Shown: piece after piece, positions 63,001 to 64,000 of the stretch
Layout of the letters: each line of letters begins with the position of its first letter
How positions within the stretch are numbered: position 1 is the stretch's first letter
The notes under the pieces: model-generated
What the model was told of the DNA's origin: nothing
What the model saw: the letters and a program-made list of their open reading frames with translations, nothing else
The model's database searches: none
Program-made: the position numbers and the translations under genes
Origin: Owenia fusiformis
Taxonomy: Eukaryota; Annelida; Polychaeta; Sabellida; Oweniidae
Length of the DNA stretch: 64,000 nt
Direction: 5' to 3'
NCBI GenBank assembly: GCA_903813345.2
Contig: CAIIXF020000005.1
Span: 10,607,375-10,671,374, forward strand

Positions 63001-64000
63001 CATTTTCTTTGCATTCGGCCAGTAATCTTCTTTTGATTTGCCATTTTCATCCGTTTTCTTCTCAGGTTTAACTCCCTGTAAAGAATAATTTAAAAAATAA
63101 TGAAGATTTTTAAATCTCAACAAAGTCTAAACTTAATGTATTATTGATAGAAATTTTTTTATTCAGTGAAAATGACTTTTAGAAATATATTTCATAAGAA
63201 ATCAGTGGTTAATTTGAAAACTATTTGAATTATTCTACACGGTGATCACATAGTGATCCTAAGTATAGTGATTTATTTCATTAAAACATAGTAACATTTG
63301 TACAAATTCTGGGGCCATGACACCTATATGGCTGTATATTTGACCACATTCAAAATCATAAATCAAACATTATATATTTTTAAGTCACTCTTGCAGAAAA
63401 AACACATTTCAGTTTTTAAGTAAAACAGAATCCCGTACTGTACATGTTTTCTATACTGACCTTCATAATACAGACAGCCTCCATGACCAGTTTAACACCA
63501 GCTGGTGGGTTAGCCATAGACTTAACCAAACTAATATCATTCTGTTTAAGTGTATTTAGAGCAGATATAGCAGCATTCATTGCAGGCATTGCCTCAGCAA
63601 GTTTCTCCTCACACTCTTCCTATAATACAAATTGGTGTAATGACCCTCGATAGAAAGTTGCTACTCAACTCAACTGTTTGATTTAAGTCTTGATGGCTGA
63701 GGGCTAGAGCATCGGACTCTGAACTGGAAGGTCCTGGGTTCGATTCCTGCATACATGTAGGACATTGAACTTGCCACACTCCCTTTCATGCCCAGTAACT
63801 GGCTTGTTACACTACAGCTCCCCAGAGGCGCCCTTGGTTTGTTACACTATTTTCATAATAGCTTTTACATAATTACATAAATTCGACCAGTGGTGTTTGA
63901 GTGGTGTTCTCTGAAGTTAATTTAAATGGCTAACTAATAATAGAGTTATTTTTTATAGTAAGCTGTATTACCTTAATTTCTTTTGAAGCACTAGCTGCCT
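26906..64000 (-). CDS. Axonemal dynein heavy chain, DNAH7-like, 3' part (multi-exon)
   Basis: The exons listed below join in phase from the right window edge to a stop codon at 26906-26908. They give about 1375 C-terminal residues of a protein that is normally about 4000 long. Order: end of stalk coiled coil 1, microtubule-binding domain, coiled coil 2, AAA5, AAA6 ([36 protein letters not shown]) and C-terminal domain ([39 protein letters not shown]). Sequence agrees best with DNAH7 within the DNAH3/7/12 group of single-headed inner-arm dyneins (for example [13 protein letters not shown], and INRGVA near the end). The protein drives microtubule sliding in cilia and flagella. Introns host antisense Toll-like receptor genes and a DIRS element. 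A less usual residue is Gly in GARWGRE, where the family mostly has Asp. Confidence 0.93.
27359..27419 (-). CDS. Dynein exon, C-terminal domain
   Basis: 61 bp, phase 0 in and 1 out, acceptor AGCTACAG and donor GTAAAT. It reads [20 protein letters not shown]. Confidence 0.92.
27686..27796 (-). CDS. Dynein exon, C-terminal domain
   Basis: 37 codons, phase 0, acceptor TTTTTCAG and donor GTATCC. It reads [20 protein letters not shown], then [16 protein letters not shown]. The Gly after GARW is unusual, where Asp is the rule. Confidence 0.92.
28060..28290. repeat. Short tandem repeat, GACAATGACATCAC type
   Basis: Repeated variants of GGACAATGACATCACAAAAA with period about 20-25 bp, in a dynein intron. 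Degenerate, no spacers. Confidence 0.7.
28564..28569 (-). CDS. Candidate 6-nt microexon (Glu-Glu) of the dynein gene
   Basis: GAAGAG is bracketed by a textbook acceptor (TGTTTATTTTTGCAG) and a donor (GTAATC). It lies in the intron between an exon ending TSKP and one starting NNGAYIKG, phase 0 on both sides. Family members have acidic residues here (PEDGAYIKG in DNAH7), so inclusion gives [14 protein letters not shown] and agrees better with the family than skipping. Confidence 0.5.
28958..29131 (-). CDS. Dynein exon, C-terminal domain
   Basis: 58 codons, phase 0, acceptor TTATTGAAG and donor GTATGT. It reads [40 protein letters not shown] and [15 protein letters not shown]. Confidence 0.95.
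29531..29806 (-). CDS. Dynein exon, C-terminal domain
   Basis: 92 codons, phase 0, acceptor TATTTCTAG and donor GTTTGT. It reads [40 protein letters not shown] and [20 protein letters not shown]. Confidence 0.95.
30374..30597. mobile_element. Mariner-like MITE with ~65-bp inverted repeats
   Basis: 224 bp flanked by TA on both sides. Inverted repeats CGAGGGTTGTCCCAGAAGTA, then ATGCACTATATGCTCT and so on, are about 65 bp and differ by one indel. The CGAGGG-TGTCCC-AAGTAATG type of end with a TA target is typical of mariner elements. It has no transposase. It is absent at the matching place upstream of TLR gene 2. Confidence 0.9.
30854..33636 (+). pseudogene. Toll-like receptor gene 1, frameshifted near the signal peptide
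   Basis: Single-exon receptor in the antisense direction within a dynein intron. ATG at 30854 gives a signal-peptide-like start ([20 protein letters not shown]), open to a TGA at 31081. The main frame (31078-33636, 852 codons) holds a Cys-rich N-terminal cap (CDLCEC, FCECHQ) and about 20 leucine-rich repeats. A C-terminal cap follows (CNCATQPF ... WVQCN), then a transmembrane segment (about 640-666 of this frame) and a TIR domain from residue 708 ([25 protein letters not shown]). Compared with gene 2, two extra bases near 31043-31053 put the signal peptide and ectodomain in different frames. Either a recent pseudogene, an assembly error, or a receptor using another start. One LRR C-terminal cap suggests the single-cysteine-cluster type. 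Confidence 0.85.
34131..34273 (+). pseudogene. Toll-like receptor fragment with internal deletion
   Basis: TTCAAAATACTTCCAGATTG and TGCACAGTTGATAGAT match gene 1 at about 32622-32680. They are followed closely by AAGTACATGCAGCTAGCTAT and AATGGGTACATTC, which match about 33085-33135. Roughly 400 bp between the two matches, including the LRR C-terminal cap and transmembrane segment, are missing. It lies between the two full copies. Confidence 0.8.
34345..34570. repeat. Dispersed repeat shared with 41500-41770
   Basis: AAAAATGGAGGCCAATTTGA, then AATTCAGGTGCCATCCTGAA, resembles AAAAATGGTGGCCATTTTGA, then ATTTAGCAGCCATCTTGAAA at about 41695-41735. Both lie in dynein introns. Extent and class uncertain. 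Confidence 0.45.
35355..38110 (+). pseudogene. Toll-like receptor gene 2, frameshifted in the LRR region
   Basis: Paralogue of gene 1. ATG at 35355 starts a signal peptide ([20 protein letters not shown]), continuous with the Cys-rich cap ([16 protein letters not shown]) and the first LRRs, open to a stop at 36368. The rest (from about 36316, open to 38110) has more LRRs, the C-terminal cap, a transmembrane segment and a TIR domain beginning at 37673 ([25 protein letters not shown]). Against gene 1 a single base is missing at about 36315 (CAAGCAAC where gene 1 has CAAGGCAAT), which explains the split. Poly(A) signal AATAAA at 38991. TIR receptors signal through MyD88-type adaptors; the ligand is unknown. 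One sequencing error would restore an intact gene, so pseudogene status is tentative. Confidence 0.85.
38175..38575. repeat. ~90-bp tandem array in TLR gene 2 3' region
   Basis: About five copies of a unit with TTGATTTTACAAATATTTCC, TTTAGGGAAAAACCTGAGCA and CCTTTCACAAGTAATATTC. Gene 1 has a single diverged unit in its 3' region (TTTATTTAAGGAAATATCTG near 33702). So the array arose after the gene duplication, from 3' UTR sequence. Confidence 0.85.
39067..39784. mobile_element. 718-bp near-palindromic foldback element
   Basis: Arms of about 300 bp are inverted copies of each other: AAAGGAGGAGGGAAATTAGC on the left, GCTAACTTCCCTCCTCCTTT on the right. The interior is about 130 bp (GATTAG...TTAACGG). 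Arm similarity is high by eye, with scattered substitutions. Reverse-complement open frames appear in both arms but are mirror images, not genes. No target duplication found. Probably a non-autonomous long-TIR element. Confidence 0.8.
39994..40092 (-). CDS. Dynein exon, C-terminal domain
   Basis: 33 codons, phase 0, acceptor CTCTTGCAG and donor GTAAAT. It reads [20 protein letters not shown], then [13 protein letters not shown]. Confidence 0.93.
40738..41060. repeat. AT-rich tandem repeat
   Basis: Five or so copies of a unit built on ATCTCTTATTTTTCAAAGCC and AAGAGATGTAAAAATGTAAT with variable TATTATTTGCAATTTT spacing. It makes a spurious hydrophobic open frame. Confidence 0.75.
41967..42097. 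mobile_element. Small MITE, relative of 47577
   Basis: AATATTTTATTCTATTGAGG, then TGAATACCTGTG, pairs with CACAGGTATTCAAAAAATAG followed by AATGAAATAATT. About 130 bp, in a dynein intron. Confidence 0.6.
42311..42528. mobile_element. hAT-like MITE
   Basis: The termini CAGGGTTCTCGCTAGG and CCTGGTGAGAACCCTG are inverted repeats of the type seen in hAT-derived non-autonomous elements. The 218-bp interior repeats GACTCCGG/GAGTCTAATA words and is CpG-richer than its flanks. An exact 8-bp target duplication is not evident. Confidence 0.75.
43669..43761 (-). CDS. Dynein exon, C-terminal domain
   Basis: 31 codons, phase 0, acceptor TTCTTTTAG and donor GTACTG. It reads [20 protein letters not shown], then [11 protein letters not shown], as in DNAH7. 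Confidence 0.95.
44031..44291 (-). CDS. Dynein exon, C-terminal domain
   Basis: 87 codons, phase 0, donor GTAAAA. It contains [20 protein letters not shown] and [20 protein letters not shown], then SLPLIPHPE. Confidence 0.96.
44485..44622 (-). CDS. Dynein exon, AAA6 end
   Basis: 46 codons, phase 0, acceptor TGTTTCAG. It reads [20 protein letters not shown], then [20 protein letters not shown]. Two GT sites lie 3 bp apart at the end. The distal GTTAGT donor, giving RQLV, keeps the family length. Confidence 0.94.
44918..45211 (-). CDS. Dynein exon, AAA6 Walker-B-like region
   Basis: 98 codons, phase 0, acceptor TTTACAG and donor GTAAGT. It contains [40 protein letters not shown] and [20 protein letters not shown], among the most conserved segments of all dynein heavy chains. 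Confidence 0.97.
45526..45602 (-). CDS. Dynein exon, AAA6
   Basis: 77 bp, phase 1 in and 0 out, donor GTAAGG. It reads [20 protein letters not shown], then EKMIES, the invariant LGQGQGP motif. Confidence 0.95.
47305..47403 (-). CDS. Candidate 99-bp cassette exon of the dynein gene
   Basis: Between the exons at 48956 and 45526, which join each other in phase 1, lies a 99-bp stretch that is also phase 1 in and out. It ends at a good donor (GCCC|GTATGT). It would insert [20 protein letters not shown] and [12 protein letters not shown] between FAEEKG and YGGNRLQT. Composition is coding-like, but the acceptor (TTCAAAAAAG) has a weak pyrimidine tract and known DNAH7 proteins lack the insert. It could be an alternative exon, a lineage-specific insertion or chance. 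Confidence 0.35.
47577..47698. mobile_element. Small MITE with AATAAAACAAATATTCCAT ends
   Basis: The left arm AATAAAACAAATATTCCATT, then TAGTTGAGATGAATAC, pairs with GTATTGTCAAAAATAGAATG followed by GAATATTTGTTTTATT on the right. About 120 bp, no coding capacity. An apparent relative lies at 41967-42097. Confidence 0.65.
48956..49133 (-). CDS. Dynein exon, AAA6 Walker-A-like region
   Basis: 178 bp, phase 0 in and 1 out, donor GTAATT. It reads [20 protein letters not shown], then [20 protein letters not shown] and [19 protein letters not shown]. Confidence 0.95.
49340..49465 (-). CDS. Dynein exon, AAA6
   Basis: 42 codons, phase 0, acceptor TATTATTAG and donor GTAAGT. It reads [20 protein letters not shown], then [16 protein letters not shown]. 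Confidence 0.94.
49923..50069. repeat. DIRS left inverted terminal repeat
   Basis: Reads CCTATTCCATGACATATGCT, then CTCCCCTTATTTGGAGTAAT and so on to CATATTTAAT. Its reverse complement is found without visible mismatch at 55414-55548. The outermost bases (AATTACAATACAAA here, AATTACATACAATCC at the other end) differ. The left end carries an extra segment from about 49895. Confidence 0.9.
50133..50224. repeat. DIRS internal complementary region
   Basis: The first half (GGAATAGGTTTGTATTGTAA ... GGTAAAATTTCTC) is the reverse complement of the left terminus including its extension. The second half (AATTACATACAATCCAACCT ... ATATGCT) is the reverse complement of the right terminus. Together they equal the two ends joined, as in the DIRS-1 circle model. 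Confidence 0.88.
50618..53530 (-). CDS. DIRS tyrosine recombinase ORF (970 codons open)
   Basis: The recombinase domain occupies roughly residues 620-960. A core-binding part ([37 protein letters not shown]) is followed by the catalytic part. Catalytic Arg is near 776-777 in [13 protein letters not shown], His and Arg in [11 protein letters not shown] (908-911), and the Tyr nucleophile in FTSYYLRDV (943-944). The first about 600 residues run through the RT gene in another frame and look like overprinting, so the true recombinase start is uncertain. In DIRS elements this enzyme replaces integrase. Confidence 0.88.
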   Translation of the reverse strand: MEAVNGRSVYTEDDPGRIHPTDEFNCDVMHRTKPVRVFNIEQSSSFQQSGRGPSAKECCRRSSKQTFSRVLQQSILGQEEEWRRQTRHQFENFKSSLNSSQIQNGNSTAVHDLLPTRRMGSILGPSGCLSSYNDERELPEVSPFCRQRENSAISSTAFRSGNSTDDIHQDPGTPSLILPQARDKTPPVFRRLVNPRSIATGSLRSPTDCDDGDGKSWLHHQSQEIAVDSVADLRLCRCTVGPSSRDVLSPPGQNRQNSTPNRLVPHRKSSNSQAVDVSSGITGISRETSPTGEITHEVPPTMPVSELVSTQRSIGQDDNSRSYCKIGPVVVESRPASGERDDFSSIFTRSDNIHRCFNSDVGSSHGSEHIERVLWKLVPIRIQQPHKLAGTKSHTESPSTLSDSPPRKDGVNLCRQHNCDNLPQQTRGNTVSKTDRVISTDMVMGRFTSSPSSRKTCARSTESKSRSVEPGKSDSCDRMVLTSSSCQTDVQDMGNSKSRHDGDMLQQPTTSVCLTNTRSSSLGNRRSIPKLAKSSSVHLSPHASDRISSTKDKGSRLFSSSNPSKMAESAVVPRTIGSSSGLSKGNPPIGETSQNAKKSDLPSKSRTFPSSRLQTLTKSLTQKGFSTQVSKRIASDARRPSTNRVYDAKWKKFSIWCSERNLDPCTVSVPEIADFLLYLHSVKKLTVSTIEGYRTVINQVLQHSSGTSLSSTQEISDLIHSFKLEDAQPKDLMPKWDLVFVLHELTKPPFEPMSTADLKHVSWKTLFLLLLASGKRRSDIHAIDIRRIQWTRNNLEAVLFPFVGFLPKSLNCAEGQSRFQPITIKALANFVGNETPDKFLCPVRALRYYLQATVPIRGVRNRLFIPFKKGCSSDVHPNTLSSWVKQLLNYVYKNASEESKLQGKIRPHETRAISSSLALQANASLTALFKTCSWASHNTFTSYYLRDVTVMEKGMHKLGPVVLAGTLCNF
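51514..53682 (-). CDS. DIRS reverse transcriptase / RNase H ORF
   Basis: 722 codons. The RT palm shows [10 protein letters not shown] (about 174-183), LPFGLATAP (207-215) and the catalytic YLDD (239-242). RNase H follows with FTDAS (Asp 406), WLELKAI (Glu 441), CADNTT (Asp 466) and NRRADLLSR (Asp about 517), so the acidic residues are all present. The region after it ([32 protein letters not shown]) is the usual DIRS/Ngaro extension. The ATG lies 74 bp before the gag-like stop codon, so the frames overlap. No frameshift or stop breaks the domains. Confidence 0.92.
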   Translation of the reverse strand: MIPRRNTTIKVVSTSTKTTDSPRSDHSMIPVFTIPPFPGPVGGRLMFFLPNWKLLTEDPFILKMIQVGYIPQMNSTVTLCTEPNQFESSTSSKAARFSRVVEDLLQKNAVEEVLNRHSPGFYSNLFLVKKKNGEDRPVINLRTLNQVLIVPKFKMETVQQYMTSFQQGEWAVSLDLRDAYLHIMMKENFRKYLRFVVNGKILQFRVLPFGLATAPMIFTKILEPLASFFHKLGIKLHRYLDDWLIRGASPQEVSDHLRIVMTVTENLGFIINHKKSQLIPLQIFDYVGVRWDLHLGMSYPPQDRIDKILHLTDWFLTESRATAKQWMSLLGLLASAEKQVPLGRLHMRFLQQCLSQNWSQLRDPLDKMITVDRTARLDLLWWNQGQHLEKGMTLAPFSPEVTIFTDASTAMWGAHMDLNISKECCGNWSQSESNNHINWLELKAIQKALQHFQTHLQGKMVLICADNTTATTYLNKQGGTQSAKLTELSRQIWLWADLHQVRLRARHVPGRLNRRADLLSRGNQIVATEWSLHPAVVKQMFKIWGTPNLDMMATCYNNQLPVYVSPIQDQAAWATDALSLSWQNLHLYIYPPTPVIGLVLQKIKDHDCLALAILPKWQNQPWFPELLDLLVDYPREIPPLEKLLKMPRSQIFHQNPELFHLHACKLSRNLSLRRVFQHKCQKESHQMLEDLPPTESMMPNGRSSLFGVLRGIWIPAQSLFQK
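53609..55273 (-). CDS. DIRS gag-like ORF
   Basis: 554 codons from an ATG about 290 bp inside the right end. The N-terminal half is Ser/Arg-rich and low in complexity. The middle (about residues 250-470) is more ordered, with [19 protein letters not shown] and [18 protein letters not shown]. The C-terminus is basic ([20 protein letters not shown]). No zinc knuckle is visible. Position ahead of RT and composition fit the structural protein of DIRS elements; the fold is not recognisable by eye. Confidence 0.75.
   Translation of the reverse strand: MAEQGSIQGEITSELNLNGPSTSSTLTGNEVINDVSLATTSVTDYVQSLVEEAVTRKMATLGNRPPTRPPSDRRSPSSSYLHNSEYSLPREQSPRSSKKAVETGKRGNDSHRNDTKFRDYNYSATHHVDVSRSTFRNRSRSPVSQLRSPSRLSHHSYSHTNRPSDSSPSRISGTSRQGTQNSRSIINNFSSKISQSQNSDSKPRILDSDDNEPSKSKSSEEEAVLLVRSLWDSTISALEIDQVNSSTNSKESLTRVALQKVDESSVTKASLPCPPVFHQLVQNINNQISSATSGFNTKGKLFRIKSSNYRLAKGDDSVVRPLKLNNSLGNLVPNDKTFSDFFKNADTKTQLSNKNWKGLEENLRAVLQPLVYSEWYIGSVSKLVTQLTAHLSNNTDPLVTQLLDSMGDLLLRGSTASVTATEGILKTLTNSALLQRDLIQEQVPTRFRESMRVLPVEHTSTTLYPESQLKDLVDSASSNLTNQALVTLAQSSSRSSKDKDRSQRQSRSDYRKKSSNKDWSKSQDKSKSDFRDSKKKYDNKGGKHFNKDNRFSKK
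55414..55563. repeat. DIRS right inverted terminal repeat
   Basis: Reverse complement of the left repeat. It ends GGAATAGGTTGGATTGTATG followed by TAATT, immediately beside the dynein splice-donor region. Confidence 0.9.
55577..55748 (-). CDS. Dynein exon, AAA6; donor abuts DIRS element
   Basis: 172 bp, phase 2 in and 0 out, acceptor TTATTTCAG and donor GTGAGA. It reads [20 protein letters not shown], then [19 protein letters not shown] and [10 protein letters not shown]. The right end of the retrotransposon lies only about 12 nt past the donor, leaving GTGAGAGTTTGC intact. Confidence 0.95.
56136..56296 (-). CDS. Dynein exon, AAA6
   Basis: 161 bp, phase 0 in and 2 out, acceptor TTTTTCAG and donor GTAAGT. 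It reads [20 protein letters not shown], then [19 protein letters not shown] and [13 protein letters not shown]. Confidence 0.94.
56336..56409. mobile_element. Partial pogo-like MITE end
   Basis: TTCTAGAGGTGTTTCACTTA followed by ACAGGTTTCACTGTA repeats the terminal type seen at 6436-6624 and 11643-11815. The other end is not clear. It lies in a dynein intron. Confidence 0.4.
56580..56822 (-). CDS. Dynein exon, start of AAA6
   Basis: 81 codons, phase 0, donor GTATGT. It reads [20 protein letters not shown], then [20 protein letters not shown] and [30 protein letters not shown] is especially like DNAH7. Confidence 0.95.
56830..56990. repeat. ~85-bp tandem duplication including a dynein 3' splice site
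   Basis: AAAGTAATATTGAAGTCACT...AACATAAAGG and AAAGTCACATTGAAGTCACT...AACATAAAGG are two copies in tandem just upstream (gene sense) of the exon at 56580-56822. On the minus strand both end in an acceptor-like run: the real one CTTTCATCTTATAG|GGTAAC and the copy CTTTCACATTACAG|GGTGTA. Confidence 0.75.
57245..57430 (-). CDS. Dynein exon, AAA5-AAA6 linker helix
   Basis: 62 codons, phase 0, acceptor ATTCCAG and donor GTATGG. It reads [20 protein letters not shown], then [20 protein letters not shown] and [14 protein letters not shown]. Confidence 0.95.
57697..57813 (-). CDS. Dynein exon, AAA5
   Basis: 39 codons, phase 0, acceptor GATTTCAG and donor GTAAGG. It reads [19 protein letters not shown], then [20 protein letters not shown]. 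Confidence 0.95.
58130..58430. repeat. ~34-bp minisatellite
   Basis: Variants of AACAGAACAAAGGAATAAAT followed by TGCAAGTGAGC, about eight copies with decay in the middle. In a dynein intron. Confidence 0.85.
59138..59498. repeat. ~40-bp minisatellite
   Basis: About nine copies built on AGGAATCAATATCATACAGA followed by CAAGGGACTAATACAGCACA. The plus strand stays open through it for over 100 codons, but only because the unit lacks stops in that frame. In a dynein intron. Confidence 0.9.
59760..59780 (-). CDS. Candidate 21-nt microexon of the dynein gene
   Basis: TACGGGCCAACTCGTTTGGA plus one base (YGPTRLD) lies between a strong acceptor (T-rich tract ending TTTTTAAG) and a perfect donor GTAAGT. 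It is phase 0 on both sides, between exons ending FKQ and beginning NSVDYIRLG. Family members such as DNAH7 join these directly, so the seven residues would be an optional insertion in AAA5. Confidence 0.4.
60250..60336 (-). CDS. Dynein exon, AAA5
   Basis: 29 codons, phase 0, acceptor TTGCCTTCAG and donor GTATGC. It reads [20 protein letters not shown], then VLLRQTFKQ, the usual valine/isoleucine-rich AAA5 loop ahead of FKQ. Confidence 0.92.
60662..60833 (-). CDS. Dynein exon, AAA5
   Basis: 172 bp, phase 2 in and 0 out, donor GTAACA. It reads [20 protein letters not shown], then [20 protein letters not shown] and [15 protein letters not shown]. Confidence 0.95.
61063..61196 (-). CDS. Dynein exon, AAA5
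   Basis: 134 bp, enters in phase 0, leaves in phase 2 (donor GTATGA). It reads [18 protein letters not shown], then [18 protein letters not shown] and AGLPVD. Confidence 0.94.
61673..61873 (-). CDS. Dynein exon, coiled coil 2 to AAA5
   Basis: 67 codons, phase 0, acceptor GAAACAG-type (TTTCCAG) and donor GTGAGT. It contains [17 protein letters not shown] and [18 protein letters not shown], the strongly conserved transition from stalk to AAA5. Confidence 0.95.
61945..62147. mobile_element. TTAA-flanked MITE
   Basis: A 203-bp element between TTAA at 61941-61944 and TTAA at 62148-62151, with inverted ends GGTAGTTCTGC / GCAGAACTACC. The TTAA target suggests a piggyBac-type mobiliser, although the terminal bases are not the usual CCC. 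In a dynein intron. Confidence 0.7.
62327..62482 (-). CDS. Dynein exon, stalk coiled coil 2
   Basis: 52 codons, phase 0, acceptor ATTTCAG and donor [26 protein letters not shown] followed by heptad-like [19 protein letters not shown] is the descending stalk helix. Confidence 0.94.
62803..63075 (-). CDS. Dynein exon, microtubule-binding domain
   Basis: 91 codons, phase 0, acceptor TTTACAG and donor GTATGT. It contains [37 protein letters not shown] and [20 protein letters not shown], the hallmark microtubule-binding and stalk-return sequence of axonemal heavy chains. Confidence 0.95.
63461..63619 (-). CDS. Dynein exon, stalk coiled coil 1 to MTBD
   Basis: 53 codons, phase 0, acceptor TATTATAG and donor GTCAGT. 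It reads [18 protein letters not shown], then [18 protein letters not shown] and [16 protein letters not shown], the conserved end of stalk helix 1 entering the microtubule-binding domain. Confidence 0.93.
63690..63850 (+). repeat. tRNA-derived SINE (head and partial body)
   Basis: A pol III A-box-like GGCTGAGGGCTAGAGC and a perfect B box GGTTCGATTCC (63737-63747) are spaced as in a tRNA. The acceptor stem does not pair and a non-tRNA body follows (CCCTTTCATGCCCAGTAACT and beyond). The anticodon-loop-like ACTCTGAAC suggests Gln or a similar source. It lies in a dynein intron, in the opposite orientation. Confidence 0.7.
63972..64000 (-). CDS. Dynein exon (partial at window edge), stalk coiled coil 1
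   Basis: Donor side of an exon reading ...AASASKEIK before donor GTAATACAG. It joins in phase 0 to the exon at 63461-63619. The charged, helical sequence fits the ascending strand of the stalk. Confidence 0.75.

Noticed and set aside
63690-63760. tRNA gene
   Set aside because: The A and B boxes are good, but the acceptor and anticodon stems do not pair properly and non-tRNA sequence follows, so I call it a SINE head.
26906-64000. Assignment to DNAH3 or DNAH12
   Set aside because: Several diagnostic stretches ([36 protein letters not shown] with LLTLPRQ, and the INRGVA region near the end) fit DNAH7 better, although the three are close and a tree would be decisive.

Overview
The window is animal nuclear DNA: AT-rich, with short phase-consistent exons, GT-AG introns, microsatellites, minisatellites and many small inverted-repeat elements. 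Frequent acatgta words, a DIRS retrotransposon and invertebrate-type Toll-like receptors suggest a marine invertebrate, perhaps a lophotrochozoan or mollusc; that placement is inference.

The backbone is two minus-strand genes in tandem. From the right edge to position 26906 runs the 3' third of an axonemal dynein heavy chain closest to DNAH7. I rebuilt 26 exons, plus three in-phase optional ones of 99, 21 and 6 nt. They cover the stalk, microtubule-binding domain, AAA5, AAA6, C-terminal domain and stop codon. About 3 kb further on starts a MAGI-type scaffold gene: exon 1 (PDZ0, 23533-23872), a 16.5-kb intron, then exon 2 (6891-7004). The rest of that gene lies beyond the left edge, unless a candidate 134-bp exon at 5036-5169 belongs to it.

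The 9.9-kb dynein intron at 29807-39993 holds, on the opposite strand, a head-to-tail pair of intronless Toll-like receptor genes and a deleted fragment of a third. Both full copies carry one frameshift each. Their TIR domains are about 96% identical, while a sampled LRR stretch is near 60%. A mariner-like MITE sits only in the first copy.

The dynein intron at 49466-55576 holds a full-length, apparently intact DIRS-type tyrosine-recombinase retrotransposon (about 49895-55564). It has a gag-like ORF, an RT/RNase H ORF, an overlapping recombinase ORF, inverted termini and an internal complementary region. Its right end stops about 12 nt from a dynein splice donor.

Three tandem-repeat arrays have units that include an exon edge: the MAGI exon 2 donor, the dynein stop-codon exon, and a dynein 3' splice site. 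Other content is MITEs of several families (pogo-like, mariner-like, hAT-like, TTAA-flanked), a 718-bp near-palindrome, a tRNA-derived SINE head and several minisatellites. The long MAGI introns (1-23.5 kb) otherwise show no convincing gene.
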